Of a stretch of 64,000 nucleotides of DNA, positions 1-11,359 are shown piece by piece (positions within the stretch are counted from its first letter, which is position 1; each line of letters opens with the position of its first letter). Source of the stretch: JASLEW01 sp035544875 (lineage in GTDB: Bacteria > Acidobacteriota > Thermoanaerobaculia > Multivoradales > UBA5704); contig DASZZP010000015.1 in the NCBI GenBank assembly GCA_035544875.1, positions 62,001 through 126,000 on the forward strand, given 5' to 3'. The notes beneath the pieces are model-generated. The model was given only the letters and a program-made list of their open reading frames with translations, was not told the origin of the DNA and did not search any database. The position numbers and the translations under genes were made by a program.

Positions 1-65
1 TCCCCTCGCTCGGCGCCGGCCGCTTGCCGCGGGAGCGCAACAGCTCGGCGCCGGGGCGGCGCGGC

Positions 66-1190
66 TCAGGCATCGGCGCGCGCGGGGTCCGGGCTCTCGC
101 GTTCCGCGGCGAGCAGCTGGCGCTTGCGCTCGACCCCCCAGCGATAGCCGCCCAGGCCGCCGTCCGCACGCACCACGCGGTGGCAGGGGATCACCACCGC
201 CACGCGGTTGGCGGCACAGGCGCGGGCCACGGCCCGCGCCGCGGTGGGCGCGCCGATCGCCGACGCAACCTCGCCGTAGCTGCGGGTGCTGCCGCGGGGG
301 ATCTCGGTCAGGGCTTTCCAGACCCGCCACTCGAAGGCGGTGCCGCGCACGTCGAGCGGCAGCCGCAGCGGGTCGGGCGCGCCGCCGAGCGAGTCGACGA
401 TCGCCTGCACCCAATCGCCGCCCTCGTCCTGGCGCTCGAGGAACGCCCGCGGGTACTCCGTCCACAGCCCCTGGGCGAGCTCGCGGTCGGAATCGCCGAG
501 CCGGACGGCGCAGACGCCGCGCTCGGTGAAACCGACCAGCAGGCGCCCGAGGGGTGAGGCCACGATGGTGTACTGGATGCGCATGCCGAGGCCGCCGCGC
601 TTGAAGGTCCCCGGGGTCATGCCGAGCCGCGCATCGGACTGTTCGTAGAGGCGGCTGCCCGCCCCGTATCCCGCTTCATAGGTTGCCGTAGTCACGTCGT
701 CTCCCTTCTTCAGCCGAGCCTTGAGGCGCTCGACCCGTAGTGCCTGGACGTACTCCTTGGGTGTCAACCCGGTCTCACGCTTGAACGTCCGTTGCAAGTG
801 AGTGGGGCTCATCCCGACCAGGCGGCCGAGATGCACCAGGGTGACCGTCTCGTCGAGATGGCCTTCCAGATAGGCCAGCGCCCGGGCGACGCTCTGCTCG
901 GCCCGCGGCGCCTCCTGGCTCTGCGGCCGGCAGCGCTTGCAGGGGCGAAAGCCGGCTTGCTCGGCGGCCTCGGGGGTGGCGTAGAGGGCCACCCGCTCCC
1001 GGTGCGGATGCCGCCCCGGGCAGGAGGGCCGGCAGTAGACGCGGGTCGAGGCAACGGCGAAGACGAAGCTGCCGTCGCTCCCCCGGTCGCGCGCCAGCAC
1101 CGCCTCCCAGGCGTGGTCGGGAATGGGCATCCCCGATGCGAGCGCGCCCGGGCTACTCCCCGCTGCCGCCGCTGTCCCTGTCTTGTTCAT
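66..1190 (-). CDS. ada: Bifunctional Ada: methylphosphotriester/O6-methylguanine-DNA methyltransferase and AraC-type activator
   Basis: This 374-residue protein has all three Ada parts. The N-terminal zinc domain carries Cys53, Cys57, Cys84 and Cys87 (YCRPSC and CKRC motifs); Cys53 matches the methyl-accepting Cys38 of E. coli Ada. An AraC helix-turn-helix pair follows at about residues 98-190. The C-terminal alkyltransferase domain has the PCHRV active site with Cys336. In the family, methyl transfer from phosphotriesters to the N-terminal cysteine turns the protein into an activator of alkylation-repair genes, while Cys336 removes O6-methylguanine lesions. I chose the ATG at 1190 because GGAGG lies seven bases upstream; the longer reading to 1271 adds a low-complexity stretch without a ribosome site. 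The gene is divergent from lspA. A second alkylation-repair gene (ATL-AlkD fusion) lies at 37.4 kb. Confidence 0.95.
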   Translation of the reverse strand: MNKTGTAAAAGSSPGALASGMPIPDHAWEAVLARDRGSDGSFVFAVASTRVYCRPSCPGRHPHRERVALYATPEAAEQAGFRPCKRCRPQSQEAPRAEQSVARALAYLEGHLDETVTLVHLGRLVGMSPTHLQRTFKRETGLTPKEYVQALRVERLKARLKKGDDVTTATYEAGYGAGSRLYEQSDARLGMTPGTFKRGGLGMRIQYTIVASPLGRLLVGFTERGVCAVRLGDSDRELAQGLWTEYPRAFLERQDEGGDWVQAIVDSLGGAPDPLRLPLDVRGTAFEWRVWKALTEIPRGSTRSYGEVASAIGAPTAARAVARACAANRVAVVIPCHRVVRADGGLGGYRWGVERKRQLLAAERESPDPARADA

Positions 1191-1421
1191 CGTCGCACCT
1201 CCGCCGCTCTTGCCGAGCTGTGGGCACTCTAGCCGCTGTGCCGCGGCGGCCGCTATCCGCTTCTTGCGCATCCAGTAGGCGGCCGGCCGGTTGGCCCCGC
1301 GCCCGATCGATACAATGTGGGCCTGGGGCGGATCAGGTGCTTCCCCCCATCACCTCATCATGAGCCCGCGCACGCGAAATCGGCGCCCCCCCGCAAGCCC
1401 GGAACCTGGCCGGCGGCCACG

Positions 1422-1937
1422 ATGAGATCCGCGGGCGCGCTGCGTCTCGCGCTGGTCGCCGGGGTCGTGCTCTCGTGCGTCAGCTGCGACCAGGTGACCA
1501 AGTCGATCGCCAGGGCGTCGCTCGCCGCTTCGCCGCCCATCTCGCTGCTCAGCGGTTTCGTGCACTTGGAGCTGGCGCACAACCGGGGCGCCTTCCTGAG
1601 CCTCGGCGAGGGGCTGCCGGACGGCCTGCGCTACCTCCTGTTCGTGGTGCTGGTCTCGGCCGCCCTGGTCCTGACCCTGGTCTTCGCCCTGCGCCTCCAG
1701 GTCAACGGCTCGCTGCCGCTCGTCGCCCTCTCGCTGCTCGCCGGCGGCGGCCTGGGCAACCTGATCGACCGCCTGGCCCACGGCGGCGCGGTGGTCGATT
1801 TCATCAGCGTCGGCTTCGGCCCCCTCCGCTCCGGCGTCTTCAACCTCGCCGACGCCGCTATCACCAGCGGTGTCCTGCTCCTGCTGGTCACGGCACGCAA
1901 CTCGCCGCTCTTCCCCAAGCCGGAAGACCAGATCTGA
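1422..1937 (+). CDS. lspA: Signal peptidase II (prolipoprotein signal peptidase)
   Basis: This inner-membrane aspartyl protease removes signal peptides from diacylglyceryl-modified prolipoproteins. The 171-residue product shows the family landmarks in order: CDQVTK near the first helix, an NRGAFLSLG box, GGLGNLIDR with the first catalytic Asp, VVDFI, and FNLADAAI with the second catalytic Asp. Four hydrophobic helices are evident. The open frame runs upstream to 1317, but ATG 1422 starts right before the first helix and gives the usual length of about 165 residues. Lipoprotein substrates in this window include the efflux adaptor at 32.6 kb and a transposon passenger at 20.3 kb. A TACAAT box at 1311-1316 could belong to its promoter, but no well-spaced -35 box is visible. 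The next gene converges on it after 28 bases. Confidence 0.93.
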   Translation: MRSAGALRLALVAGVVLSCVSCDQVTKSIARASLAASPPISLLSGFVHLELAHNRGAFLSLGEGLPDGLRYLLFVVLVSAALVLTLVFALRLQVNGSLPLVALSLLAGGGLGNLIDRLAHGGAVVDFISVGFGPLRSGVFNLADAAITSGVLLLLVTARNSPLFPKPEDQI

Positions 1938-1965
1938 GCGAAGCTCCCCGCGGCCAGGATGTCGC

Positions 1966-3336
1966 TCAGGCGGGCGGGGCGGCTGGCGGCGCTTCGGCGG
2001 CGGGTGGCGGGTGGCGGCGCAGGAGAAAGACCAGCAGGCCGACGCCGATGGCGGCGGCGCCGGCGGCGAGGTCGCGGGAGGTGGCGCTGGCGGCGAGTGC
2101 TAGGCAGAGGAGACCGGCGGCGATGGGGATCGCCAACCCGCCGGGAAGGCGGAAGGCGCCGGGCGGGCTGCCGAGCTTGCGGCGCAGCACCGGCACGGCC
2201 GCGACGGTGCCCAGGTAGGTGGCCAGGCGCGCCACGACCGAGAGCGCGGCCAGCTCCTTGAAGGTGCCGCTGAGAGCGAGGGGCAGGGCGAGGGCGGTCT
2301 GGGCGACGACGGCGACCGCCGGGGTGCGGAAGCGGCGATGCACCGCGGCCAGGGCGCGCGGCAGGAAGCCGGCCTCGGCGAGCGCGAAGAGGTAGCGCGG
2401 ACCGGCGAGGACCGTGTTGCCGTTGGTGCCGAGGATCGAGACCGCGGCGCCCACGGTGAGCAGCCAGCCGCCCCAGGGGCCGAGCACGCGGCGGGCGGCG
2501 TCGGCGAGCGGCGTCGCCGAGGCGGCGAGGCCGGGGAGAGTGGCGAGGGCAACCCACTGCACGGCGGTATAGAGCAGGGTCACGATGCCGATCTGGGCCA
2601 GCAGCGCGAACGGCACGTCGCGGCGCGGGTTCCTGAATTCGCCCGCCGGTGCGGCGGTGTTCTCGAAGCCTGCGTAGGCAAAGAGCAGCAGCAGCGCCCC
2701 CTGGCCGAGCTCGTGCCAGCCGGCCGCGCCCGCCGGCAGCGCTGACGGCGGCGGCGACGGCGTGGTGCCGCCCGGCGCGTGCAGCGCGTAGACCGCTCCG
2801 GCGACGACGAAGAGCAGCAGCGGCAGCGTCTTGGCGACCGCCAGGAAGACCGCCGTCCGCACCCCCGACTTGATCCCGACGACGTTGACCGCGGTCAGCG
2901 CCAGGACCGGCAGCACGATGGCCGCCGCCCTGCCCCACCCGGCGCCGGCCGCCGGCCAGAGGTAGCTCACCGCCTGCGCGAACCCGACCGACAGCGAGCC
3001 GACCGACGCCACCCTGGCGAGCCAGGTCATCCAGCCGACCTCGAACCCGGCGAGGTCGCCGAAGGCGTGGCGGGCGTAGAGGTAGGCGCTGCCGGGGCGG
3101 TCGAAATGGCTCGCCGCTTCGGCGAAGCAGAGCACCAGCAGGAGCACCGCGCCGCCGGCGAGCAGCACCGCGCCGATGCTGGCCCAGCCGAGCAGCGCCG
3201 CCGCGGCCGCCGGCAGCAGGTAGACTCCGCTGCCGATCACGTCGTTCAAGGCCAGCCCGACGATCTCCCAGCGCGTGACCGCGCGCCGCAGGGCAGGGGC
3301 AGGGGGCGCCGGCGACGGCGGCGGCGACGACGGCAT
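1966..3336 (-). CDS. APC-superfamily amino acid/polyamine permease
   Basis: The 456-residue product is an inner-membrane amino acid permease with about twelve hydrophobic helices. The first helix carries the family signature NDVIGSGVYLLP, with the unwound GSG segment that binds substrate in APC carriers. The AYAGFENTAAPAGEFRNPRRD segment around helix 6 is also typical of the amino acid-polyamine-organocation group. Its substrate cannot be read from sequence. The start ATG overlaps the stop of the upstream MFS gene (TGATG), so the two transporters are almost surely co-transcribed and translationally coupled. N- and C-terminal tails are rich in Pro and Ala and look disordered. The same frame stays open far upstream to 5709, but that is only a GC-driven shadow of the next genes. 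Confidence 0.9.
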   Translation of the reverse strand: MPSSPPPSPAPPAPALRRAVTRWEIVGLALNDVIGSGVYLLPAAAAALLGWASIGAVLLAGGAVLLLVLCFAEAASHFDRPGSAYLYARHAFGDLAGFEVGWMTWLARVASVGSLSVGFAQAVSYLWPAAGAGWGRAAAIVLPVLALTAVNVVGIKSGVRTAVFLAVAKTLPLLLFVVAGAVYALHAPGGTTPSPPPSALPAGAAGWHELGQGALLLLFAYAGFENTAAPAGEFRNPRRDVPFALLAQIGIVTLLYTAVQWVALATLPGLAASATPLADAARRVLGPWGGWLLTVGAAVSILGTNGNTVLAGPRYLFALAEAGFLPRALAAVHRRFRTPAVAVVAQTALALPLALSGTFKELAALSVVARLATYLGTVAAVPVLRRKLGSPPGAFRLPGGLAIPIAAGLLCLALAASATSRDLAAGAAAIGVGLLVFLLRRHPPPAAEAPPAAPPA

Positions 3337-4664
3337 CAGGCCTCGATCGGCGCTCCCGCGGTTTCCGGCAGCGTCCACACCCAGGCGCCGGCGAGGAGCG
3401 CGAAACCGGCGGCGAGGGCGACCCCGCCGGCGAGGCCCCAGCGTCCGGCCACCGCGGCGATGACCAGCGGCGCCGCGAACTGCACGCCGCGGGTGACGTT
3501 CATGATCACCGACATCGCGGCGCCACGCACCCGGGTGGGAAAGAGCTCGGAGAAGAAGGGGCCGTAGCACGACCAGGTGCCGGTCCCCAGGCCGGCGACC
3601 AGCATGCATCCGAGTCCGGCGAGCGGGCGGCTCTCGAGGAGGCCCCAGAAGAGGGTCACCATGGCGAGACCCAGGGCGGTGATGGCGGAGTAGATCGCGA
3701 AGGCGCGGCGGCGGCCGATCGCATCGGAGGCCCAGCCGAAGCTCAGATAGCCGAGCAGCGAGCCGGCGACGAAGGTCAGGGTCCACCAGCCCGAGCCGAA
3801 GATCGACAGTCCGCGCTGCTTCTGCAGGTAGCGCGGCAGCCAGACAATGGCGAACCAGTAGGCCGACATGTTGAGCGCGGTCAGCACGAAGGCGCCGCTG
3901 AAACGCCCGAGCAGGTCGGGGGCGACGAGCTGCGCCAGGATCGGCCGTCGGGCGCGCGCCATCTCGGCCTCGGCGGCCGCGGAGCCACCCGCTCCCCCGG
4001 CACCGGCCGCACCGCCCGCTGCACCCGCGGCGCGCGCCAGCAGCCGGCGGCGGTGCTCGAGCCAGAGGTCCGACTCCGGCAGCCGGCGGTAGAAGAGCAG
4101 GACGAGAGCGGGAGCCGCCGAGAGCAAGAAGGCCGCGCGCCAGCCGATGGCCGGCACCACGAACGAACCGACGGCCGCGGCCAGGCCGAGGCCGATCGGG
4201 GCGCCGGTCTGCGCGACGGCGGCGTAGCGGCCGCGCAGGGCGGGCGGAAAGGTCTCCCCCAGCAGGGCCTGGCCGGCCCCCCAGGTGCCGCCGATCCCCA
4301 GTCCCGCCAGGGCGCGGGCGGCAAGCAGCCAGAGCGGCCCCGGCGCCAGCCCGCAGCCCGCGTTGCCCAGGCAGAAAGCGGCGATGCCGGCCGCCAGCGA
4401 GGCGCGCCGGCCGAGCCGGTCGCTCATCCAGCCGAAGAGCAGCCCGCCGACGCCGGTCATGCCGACGCCGACCGCGGTGAGGCGCGCCAGCTCGCCCTCG
4501 CCGAGGGCGAAAGCGTCCTGGATCGGTTGCAAGACGAACGACAGCAGCATCAGGGAGTAGAAGCCGGCCGTCCATGTCCCCCAGGCCAGGGCGAGAATGG
4601 TCCGATGCGCGCCTACGGGACGCGGGTGATGGCTCAGGCGCGTGGGCAAAGCGGCGGAGGTCAA
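3336..4664 (-). CDS. Major facilitator superfamily transporter (AAHS/metabolite:H+ symporter-like)
   Basis: The 442-residue protein has twelve predicted helices. MFS motif A is visible in the loop after helix 2 (GWMSDRLGRRAS) and its counterpart after helix 8 (GWASDAIGRRRA). The overall pattern, with FPPALRGR and FPTRVRGAA boxes in the two halves, resembles the aromatic acid or sialate symporter group, but the substrate is unknown. The central cytoplasmic loop carries an insert made almost only of Ala and Gly (about residues 190-210), a simple-sequence expansion also seen in other genes here. The start is a TTG at 4664 without a clear ribosome site; no in-frame ATG or GTG precedes the first helix, so the exact start is unsure. 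It overlaps the downstream APC permease gene and diverges from the CAP gene at 4723. Confidence 0.88.
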   Translation of the reverse strand: MTSAALPTRLSHHPRPVGAHRTILALAWGTWTAGFYSLMLLSFVLQPIQDAFALGEGELARLTAVGVGMTGVGGLLFGWMSDRLGRRASLAAGIAAFCLGNAGCGLAPGPLWLLAARALAGLGIGGTWGAGQALLGETFPPALRGRYAAVAQTGAPIGLGLAAAVGSFVVPAIGWRAAFLLSAAPALVLLFYRRLPESDLWLEHRRRLLARAAGAAGGAAGAGGAGGSAAAEAEMARARRPILAQLVAPDLLGRFSGAFVLTALNMSAYWFAIVWLPRYLQKQRGLSIFGSGWWTLTFVAGSLLGYLSFGWASDAIGRRRAFAIYSAITALGLAMVTLFWGLLESRPLAGLGCMLVAGLGTGTWSCYGPFFSELFPTRVRGAAMSVIMNVTRGVQFAAPLVIAAVAGRWGLAGGVALAAGFALLAGAWVWTLPETAGAPIEA

Positions 4665-4722
4665 GGCGAGTTATCCTATCAAGCTGCTCGCTTCCCGCTC
4701 CGATTACTCCAGACGCTGCCGC

Positions 4723-5730
4723 ATGCGACGCCTTCCGCTCTTCCCGCTCCGCAGACTCTGCACCGCGCTGCTGCTCCTGACCGGCGCCCCCGGCATCACC
4801 ATCCCTGCCGGCGGCGCTGGCGCCGCGGGCGGCGATGGCGGCGCGGTCGAAGGCGGCAGGCTTGCTAGTAAGCCCCCTGGTGCGCGCCCCGCGGAGCCGG
4901 ACAAGGTGCGCGGCGAGCTGCTGCTGATCATCAACGAAGAGCGGCGCGCCGCCGGCGCCTCCGACCTCCGGCTCTCGGCGGCCCTCAACCGGGCCGCGCA
5001 GCAGCACGCCGACGAGATCGGCCAGCGCGGTTCGCTGCGCGCCGAGCCGCGGGCCGAGGACTCCATGGACGGTCGGCTCAAGGAAGCCGGCTACGAGGCC
5101 CACGAGTGGACCGAGAGCGTGACCAGCGGCCCGGAGAAGCTGGCCGACGTGCTCCCCGCCTGGAAGGAGTACGACCGCGAAGGGACGTTTCGCAAGCTGC
5201 TGGACCCCGACTATCGCGACCTCGGCATCGGCTTGGGACGCCTGGACGGGGCGCCGCTCTACACCTTCCTCTTCGCAGTGCCGGCAAAGGAGGCGTTCGC
5301 CCGGCAGACCGCCGGGCTGCGCGACCTCTCCCGGGTGCGCGCCGAGATGTTGACCAAGGTCAATGCCGTCCGGAAGCACGCCGGCGTGGGGCCGCTCACG
5401 GTCGACTCGCGGCTCGACGAGGCGGCGCAGCGGCACGCCGAAGACATGCTGAAGCGCTCTTACTTCGCCCACCAGAGCCCGGACGGGAAGAGCGTGCGCG
5501 AGCGGGCGCGCGCCACCGGCTACAACTGGGCGACGATCGGCGAGAACCTGGCCGAGGGCCAGACCACGGTCGACGAGGTGGTCGATTCGTGGATGCACAG
5601 CCGCGCCCATCGCGAAAACCTCCTCGACGGCAGATTCACCCAGCTCGGACTGGGGCTCGCCTTCGGCCGCGATCCACGAACGGGCAGCTATCGCATTCTC
5701 TGGGTGCAAAACCTCGGGCGGCCGCGGTGA
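4723..5730 (+). CDS. Secreted protein with two CAP (SCP/PR-1-like) domains
   Basis: The 335-residue protein begins with an Arg-rich start and a hydrophobic stretch (residues 6-25) that fits a signal peptide. Two CAP-like domains follow. The second, C-terminal one is canonical: NAVRKHAGV, then HAEDMLKRSYFAHQSPDG, GENLAEG, and HSRAHRENLLDGRF, which supply the His/Glu cavity residues of bacterial SCP proteins. The first domain keeps NEERRAAGASDLRL and HADEIG but lacks the GEN and terminal HR motifs, so it is degenerate. I chose ATG 4723 because it directly precedes the signal peptide. The stop overlaps the GTG of the methyltransferase gene by four bases, and a related double-CAP protein follows that gene. 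Bacterial CAP proteins are secreted, but their biochemical role is mostly unknown. Confidence 0.85.
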   Translation: MRRLPLFPLRRLCTALLLLTGAPGITIPAGGAGAAGGDGGAVEGGRLASKPPGARPAEPDKVRGELLLIINEERRAAGASDLRLSAALNRAAQQHADEIGQRGSLRAEPRAEDSMDGRLKEAGYEAHEWTESVTSGPEKLADVLPAWKEYDREGTFRKLLDPDYRDLGIGLGRLDGAPLYTFLFAVPAKEAFARQTAGLRDLSRVRAEMLTKVNAVRKHAGVGPLTVDSRLDEAAQRHAEDMLKRSYFAHQSPDGKSVRERARATGYNWATIGENLAEGQTTVDEVVDSWMHSRAHRENLLDGRFTQLGLGLAFGRDPRTGSYRILWVQNLGRPR

Positions 5731-6461
5731 GCGCCATCCCGGCCCGGCGCTTCCTGCGGCGCCACCTCCCCTTCGCCTCGCAGCTCGGCGCGCTCCTCCA
5801 CCTGCTGCGCACCGTCCCGCTGCGGCTCCGCGGCACCGAGCAGCGGTTCAACGCGATCTATCGGCGCAATGCCTGGCGCGGCACTGAGTCGCTCTCCGGC
5901 CCGGGCTCGAGCCTCGAGGCCACCGCCGCTCTGCGCCAGGAGCTGCCCGGGCTGTTGGCGCGCCTGGATTGCCGGACGCTGCTCGACGCGCCGTGCGGCG
6001 ACTTCCGCTGGATGAGCGCGATGGCGCTGCCGATCGAGAGCTACCTTGGGGTCGATATCGTGGCGGCGGTGATCGAGGCCAATCGCCGGCTCTACGGCGA
6101 TCCCCGCCGCACCTTCCTCCGGCTCGACCTGCTGCGCGATCCCTTGCCGGCAGCCGATCTCGTCCTCTGCCGCGACTGCCTCGTCCACTTCTCCTACCGC
6201 GACGCGGCCTCCGCTCTGCGCGCCTTCCGGCGCGCCGGCGCGGCCTTCTTGCTGACCACGACTTTCCCGGAGCGCCGCGCCAACCGCGACATCGTCACCG
6301 GCGAATGGCGGCCGCTCAACCTGCAAATCGCGCCCTTCAACTTCCCGCCGCCGCTCGCCCTGGTGACCGAAGACTACACCGGCGACGAGGGGCAATACCG
6401 CGACAAGAGCCTCGCTCTCTGGCGGCTCGGCGAATTCGGGCTCGAATCTTGGGCGAGGTGA
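5727..6461 (+). CDS. SAM-dependent class I methyltransferase
   Basis: The 244-residue product has a Rossmann-type methyltransferase core. Motif I reads LLDAPCGDFRWM around residues 92-103, the acidic motif II is YLGVDIV, and a motif IV-like DLVLCRDCLVHF lies near the middle, followed by ALRAFRRAGAAFLLTTTF. The substrate is not known; the fold is shared with small-molecule and glycan methyltransferases. The gene starts at a GTG that overlaps the stop of the preceding CAP gene (GTGA) and ends in the same kind of overlap with the next CAP gene, so the three form one translationally coupled unit. There is no signal peptide, so it acts in the cytoplasm between two exported proteins. Confidence 0.82.
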   Translation: MSAIPARRFLRRHLPFASQLGALLHLLRTVPLRLRGTEQRFNAIYRRNAWRGTESLSGPGSSLEATAALRQELPGLLARLDCRTLLDAPCGDFRWMSAMALPIESYLGVDIVAAVIEANRRLYGDPRRTFLRLDLLRDPLPAADLVLCRDCLVHFSYRDAASALRAFRRAGAAFLLTTTFPERRANRDIVTGEWRPLNLQIAPFNFPPPLALVTEDYTGDEGQYRDKSLALWRLGEFGLESWAR

Positions 6462-7612
6462 CTCCCGGACGGCGCGTGCCGGAGAAGCCGGCGTGTCGGG
6501 GCCCGAGGCGCTGCTGCCGGCGCCGCGCCGGCGCCGCTGCGGCCGCCACGCTGCTGCTGCTGCCGCTGCCGCTCGCGGCGCCGGCGTCAGGCGAGCGCCT
6601 GGCTGGCGGCGCCGGCCGGCCGACCCTGGCCGCGCTCGCCGGTGTGCAGGCCGCCGTCGCGGGCACAGGCAGCGGCGCCCCCGCGGGAGCCGCCGCCGTC
6701 ACCGCCGCCGCTCCGGCCGCCTCATCCGCGGCATCATCCGCGGTCTCATCCGCGGTCTCATCCAGTGCGGCGGCCGAGGATCCGGCGGCGCAGCGCCGGG
6801 CACTCGTCGAACGGATCAACGTCCTGCGGGGCACCGCCGCGGCGCCGGCGCTGCGGCAGGTGGCCGCCCTCGACGAGGTGGCGCAGGGGCGCGCCGAGGA
6901 GATCGGCGCCGCCGGCACCCTGCCTGACGAGTCGGAAGGGCTCGCCATCTTCGGGCGCATCCAGGGCAAGCTGGCGCGGGCGGGCTATGTCGCGCACCTG
7001 TGGACGGAAAGCGTCACGGCGGCGGCCGGCAGCCTCGAGGAGGTGGTCGGTTACTGGCAAGGGCAGCCCGAGTTCGAGCAGGCGATGCGCCCTGATTTCT
7101 CCGACATCGGTATCGGGGTCGCCCACTATCGCGGCGTGCCGCTGTACCTCTTTCTCTTTGCCTGGCCGGAGAGCGAGCACTGGCGGCGCGAGACCGCGCC
7201 GCTGGCCGATCTCGAGAGCATCCGCCGGCAGGTGCTCGAGCGCGTCAACGAGCTGCGCCGCAAGGCCGGCAGGCCGCCGCTCGCCGCCGACCCGCGCCTG
7301 GACCAGGCGGCGCAGCAGCATGCCGAGGACATGCTGGCGCGGTCCTACTATGCGCACGAGAGCCCCGACGGCTCGTCGCCAACACAGCGGGTGCGCGCCG
7401 GCGGGTTTGCGGCCAGCCTGGTCGGCGAGAACATCGCCGCCCGCCACGTGTCGGTCGGGGAGGCCATGGCCGGCTGGAGCTCGAGCGCCGACCACCGCCG
7501 CAACATGCTCGATCCGCGCTTCACCAGTCTGGGGGTAGGGGTGGCGGTCGGCAGCTACGAGCATCCGTACCAGGTGTTCTGGGTGCAGGAGCTGGCGCGG
7601 GGCGGGCAGTGA
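6458..7612 (+). CDS. Second secreted double-CAP protein
   Basis: The 384-residue protein resembles the product of the gene at 4723. It starts at a GTG overlapping the methyltransferase stop. Cationic residues and a hydrophobic segment at about 25-45 suggest export. A low-complexity Ala/Ser linker follows (with repeated SSAVSSAVSS units), then a degenerate CAP domain (about residues 110-235) and a canonical CAP domain (about 255-384). The second domain shows HAEDMLARSYYAHESPDG, GENIAARH and SADHRRNMLDPRF, ending in VFWVQEL as in secreted SCP proteins. Both paralogs share the WTESVT and PLYLFLFA-type segments in their first domains, which supports an old duplication around the methyltransferase. 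The following 300 bases hold no gene. Confidence 0.83.
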   Translation: MTPGRRVPEKPACRGPRRCCRRRAGAAAAATLLLLPLPLAAPASGERLAGGAGRPTLAALAGVQAAVAGTGSGAPAGAAAVTAAAPAASSAASSAVSSAVSSSAAAEDPAAQRRALVERINVLRGTAAAPALRQVAALDEVAQGRAEEIGAAGTLPDESEGLAIFGRIQGKLARAGYVAHLWTESVTAAAGSLEEVVGYWQGQPEFEQAMRPDFSDIGIGVAHYRGVPLYLFLFAWPESEHWRRETAPLADLESIRRQVLERVNELRRKAGRPPLAADPRLDQAAQQHAEDMLARSYYAHESPDGSSPTQRVRAGGFAASLVGENIAARHVSVGEAMAGWSSSADHRRNMLDPRFTSLGVGVAVGSYEHPYQVFWVQELARGGQ

Positions 7613-7917
7613 GGCCCCCTCCGTCCCCGCCTGGTCCTCGGGAGAAAAAGAAGATGATGATGATGATGGAGCCCCGAATTGGCGGGTGGGCCGCGCCCTC
7701 TGCAGGGCCTCCCTCACTGCACCAGCTTCGTCGAGGTGGCGAGGGGGTCTTGCCAGGGCTGGATCGCAGTGAGTGAGGCCCTGCAGAGGGCGCTCCCAGC
7801 GAGCAGGGCTCTCGGCCCTCCCCCGGAATGGAGCAGGGACTCCCCCCCACTCCCGCAGTGGATTCATGCGGAGGGCGGGCGGAGGGCGCTACGAAGGCGA
7901 GTAAAGGAGCGAGACGC
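7613..7917. other. Gene-free stretch with a (TGA)n run and hairpins
   Basis: I see no credible gene between the second CAP gene and the DJ-1 gene. The stretch holds a short run of ATG/TGA triplets around 7651-7666, the long inverted repeat listed separately, and several smaller GC-rich self-complementary pieces near 7795-7830. Confidence 0.6.
7693..7793. repeat. Long inverted repeat, 28-bp arms
   Basis: The arms at 7693-7720 and 7766-7793 are complementary at 27 of 28 positions and are separated by 45 bases. Each arm contains the palindrome CTGCAG. A transcript would fold into a long stable stem. There is no run of T after it on either strand, so it is not a classical terminator; it could stabilise mRNA ends or be a small miniature element. 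Confidence 0.75.
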
Positions 7918-8553
7918 ATGGACAAGCGAGGGGCACGGAGGGCAGGCCGGGTGAGGACGGTCGGCATTCTGATCTTCGATGGGGTCGAGGTGCTCGATTT
8001 CGCGGGGCCGTTCGAGGTCTTCTCGCGCACCCGGCTGGTCGCCGGAGCCGACTCCCGGCGCTCGGAGGAAAGCGCGCCTTTCCGGGTTTTCACGGTGGCC
8101 CGCGACCGCCGTCCGGTCACCGCCACCGGCGGCCTCGTGGTCACGCCCGCCCACGGCTTCTCCGACGCGCCGCCGATCGACCTGCTGGTGGTGCCGGGTG
8201 GCTTCGGGACGCGCACGATGGTCGGCGATCCGGAGGTGCTGGAGTGGATCCGGCGGGTCGCCGCCGGCGCCGAGCGCGTCACGTCGGTTTGCACCGGAGC
8301 GCTGCTCCTGAGCCAGGCCGGCCTGCTTGCCGGTCGCCTCGCCACGACTCATTGGGCGGCGCTCGATCTGCTCGAGTCGATGGGCAACGGGGTCACGGTC
8401 GAGCGAGAACGGCGGGTGGTGGACGACGGGGTGGTGAGCTCGGCCGGGGTCGCCTCGGGCATCGACATGGCTTTCTACATCGTCGAAACGCTATGCGGTC
8501 GAGAGGTCGCCGACGAGACGGCCCGGTATATCGAGTACCGTCGAGAACCTTGA
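7918..8553 (+). CDS. DJ-1/PfpI family protein (GATase1-like, isonitrile hydratase-like)
   Basis: The 211-residue protein belongs to the class I glutamine-amidotransferase-like DJ-1/PfpI superfamily. Family features are the FDGVEVLDFAGPFEVF N-terminal strand-helix, the DLLVVPGGFGTR turn, and the nucleophile elbow SVCTGALLLSQAGLL with the reactive Cys, followed by RLATTHWAALDLL. This last block resembles the GATase1 domain of isonitrile hydratase and of AraC-type regulators, but there is no helix-turn-helix here, so it is a stand-alone domain. Its substrate is unknown. I chose ATG 7918 because AAAGGAG precedes it at good spacing; the longer frame from 7828 has none. It lies upstream of lon in the same direction, 146 bases apart. 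Confidence 0.85.
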   Translation: MDKRGARRAGRVRTVGILIFDGVEVLDFAGPFEVFSRTRLVAGADSRRSEESAPFRVFTVARDRRPVTATGGLVVTPAHGFSDAPPIDLLVVPGGFGTRTMVGDPEVLEWIRRVAAGAERVTSVCTGALLLSQAGLLAGRLATTHWAALDLLESMGNGVTVERERRVVDDGVVSSAGVASGIDMAFYIVETLCGREVADETARYIEYRREP

Positions 8554-8699
8554 GTCTGCGCCGCTAAAATCTCCGAGACTGGCCCGGAATATTGAGTCCC
8601 CGGCCGCAGGTTTTGGCGGATGTGAAAACGGTCCTTCTCCGACCGGAGCTGTCGAGCTTCCCGATCGCGGAGGCCTTCCCGAGGAGAGAGGTGAGCTGA

Positions 8700-11333
<2,634 letters not shown>

Positions 11334-11359
11334 GCTGGGAGTCAAACGCCCCGCGAGAT

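Noticed and set aside
1311..1316. TACAAT box as lspA promoter
   Set aside because: The nearest TTGGCC lies only 14 bases upstream, which is poor spacing, so it is not listed as a promoter.
1966..5709. A 1247-codon minus-strand frame across three genes
   Set aside because: Only the last 456 codons have family motifs. The rest is antisense or out of frame to well-supported genes; GC-rich DNA keeps such frames open.
8515..8600. Direct repeat of a GAGAC-GGCCCGG-GAGT-like stretch at the end of the DJ-1 gene and in the gap before lon
   Set aside because: The match is short and diverged and one copy is coding; chance likeness cannot be ruled out.
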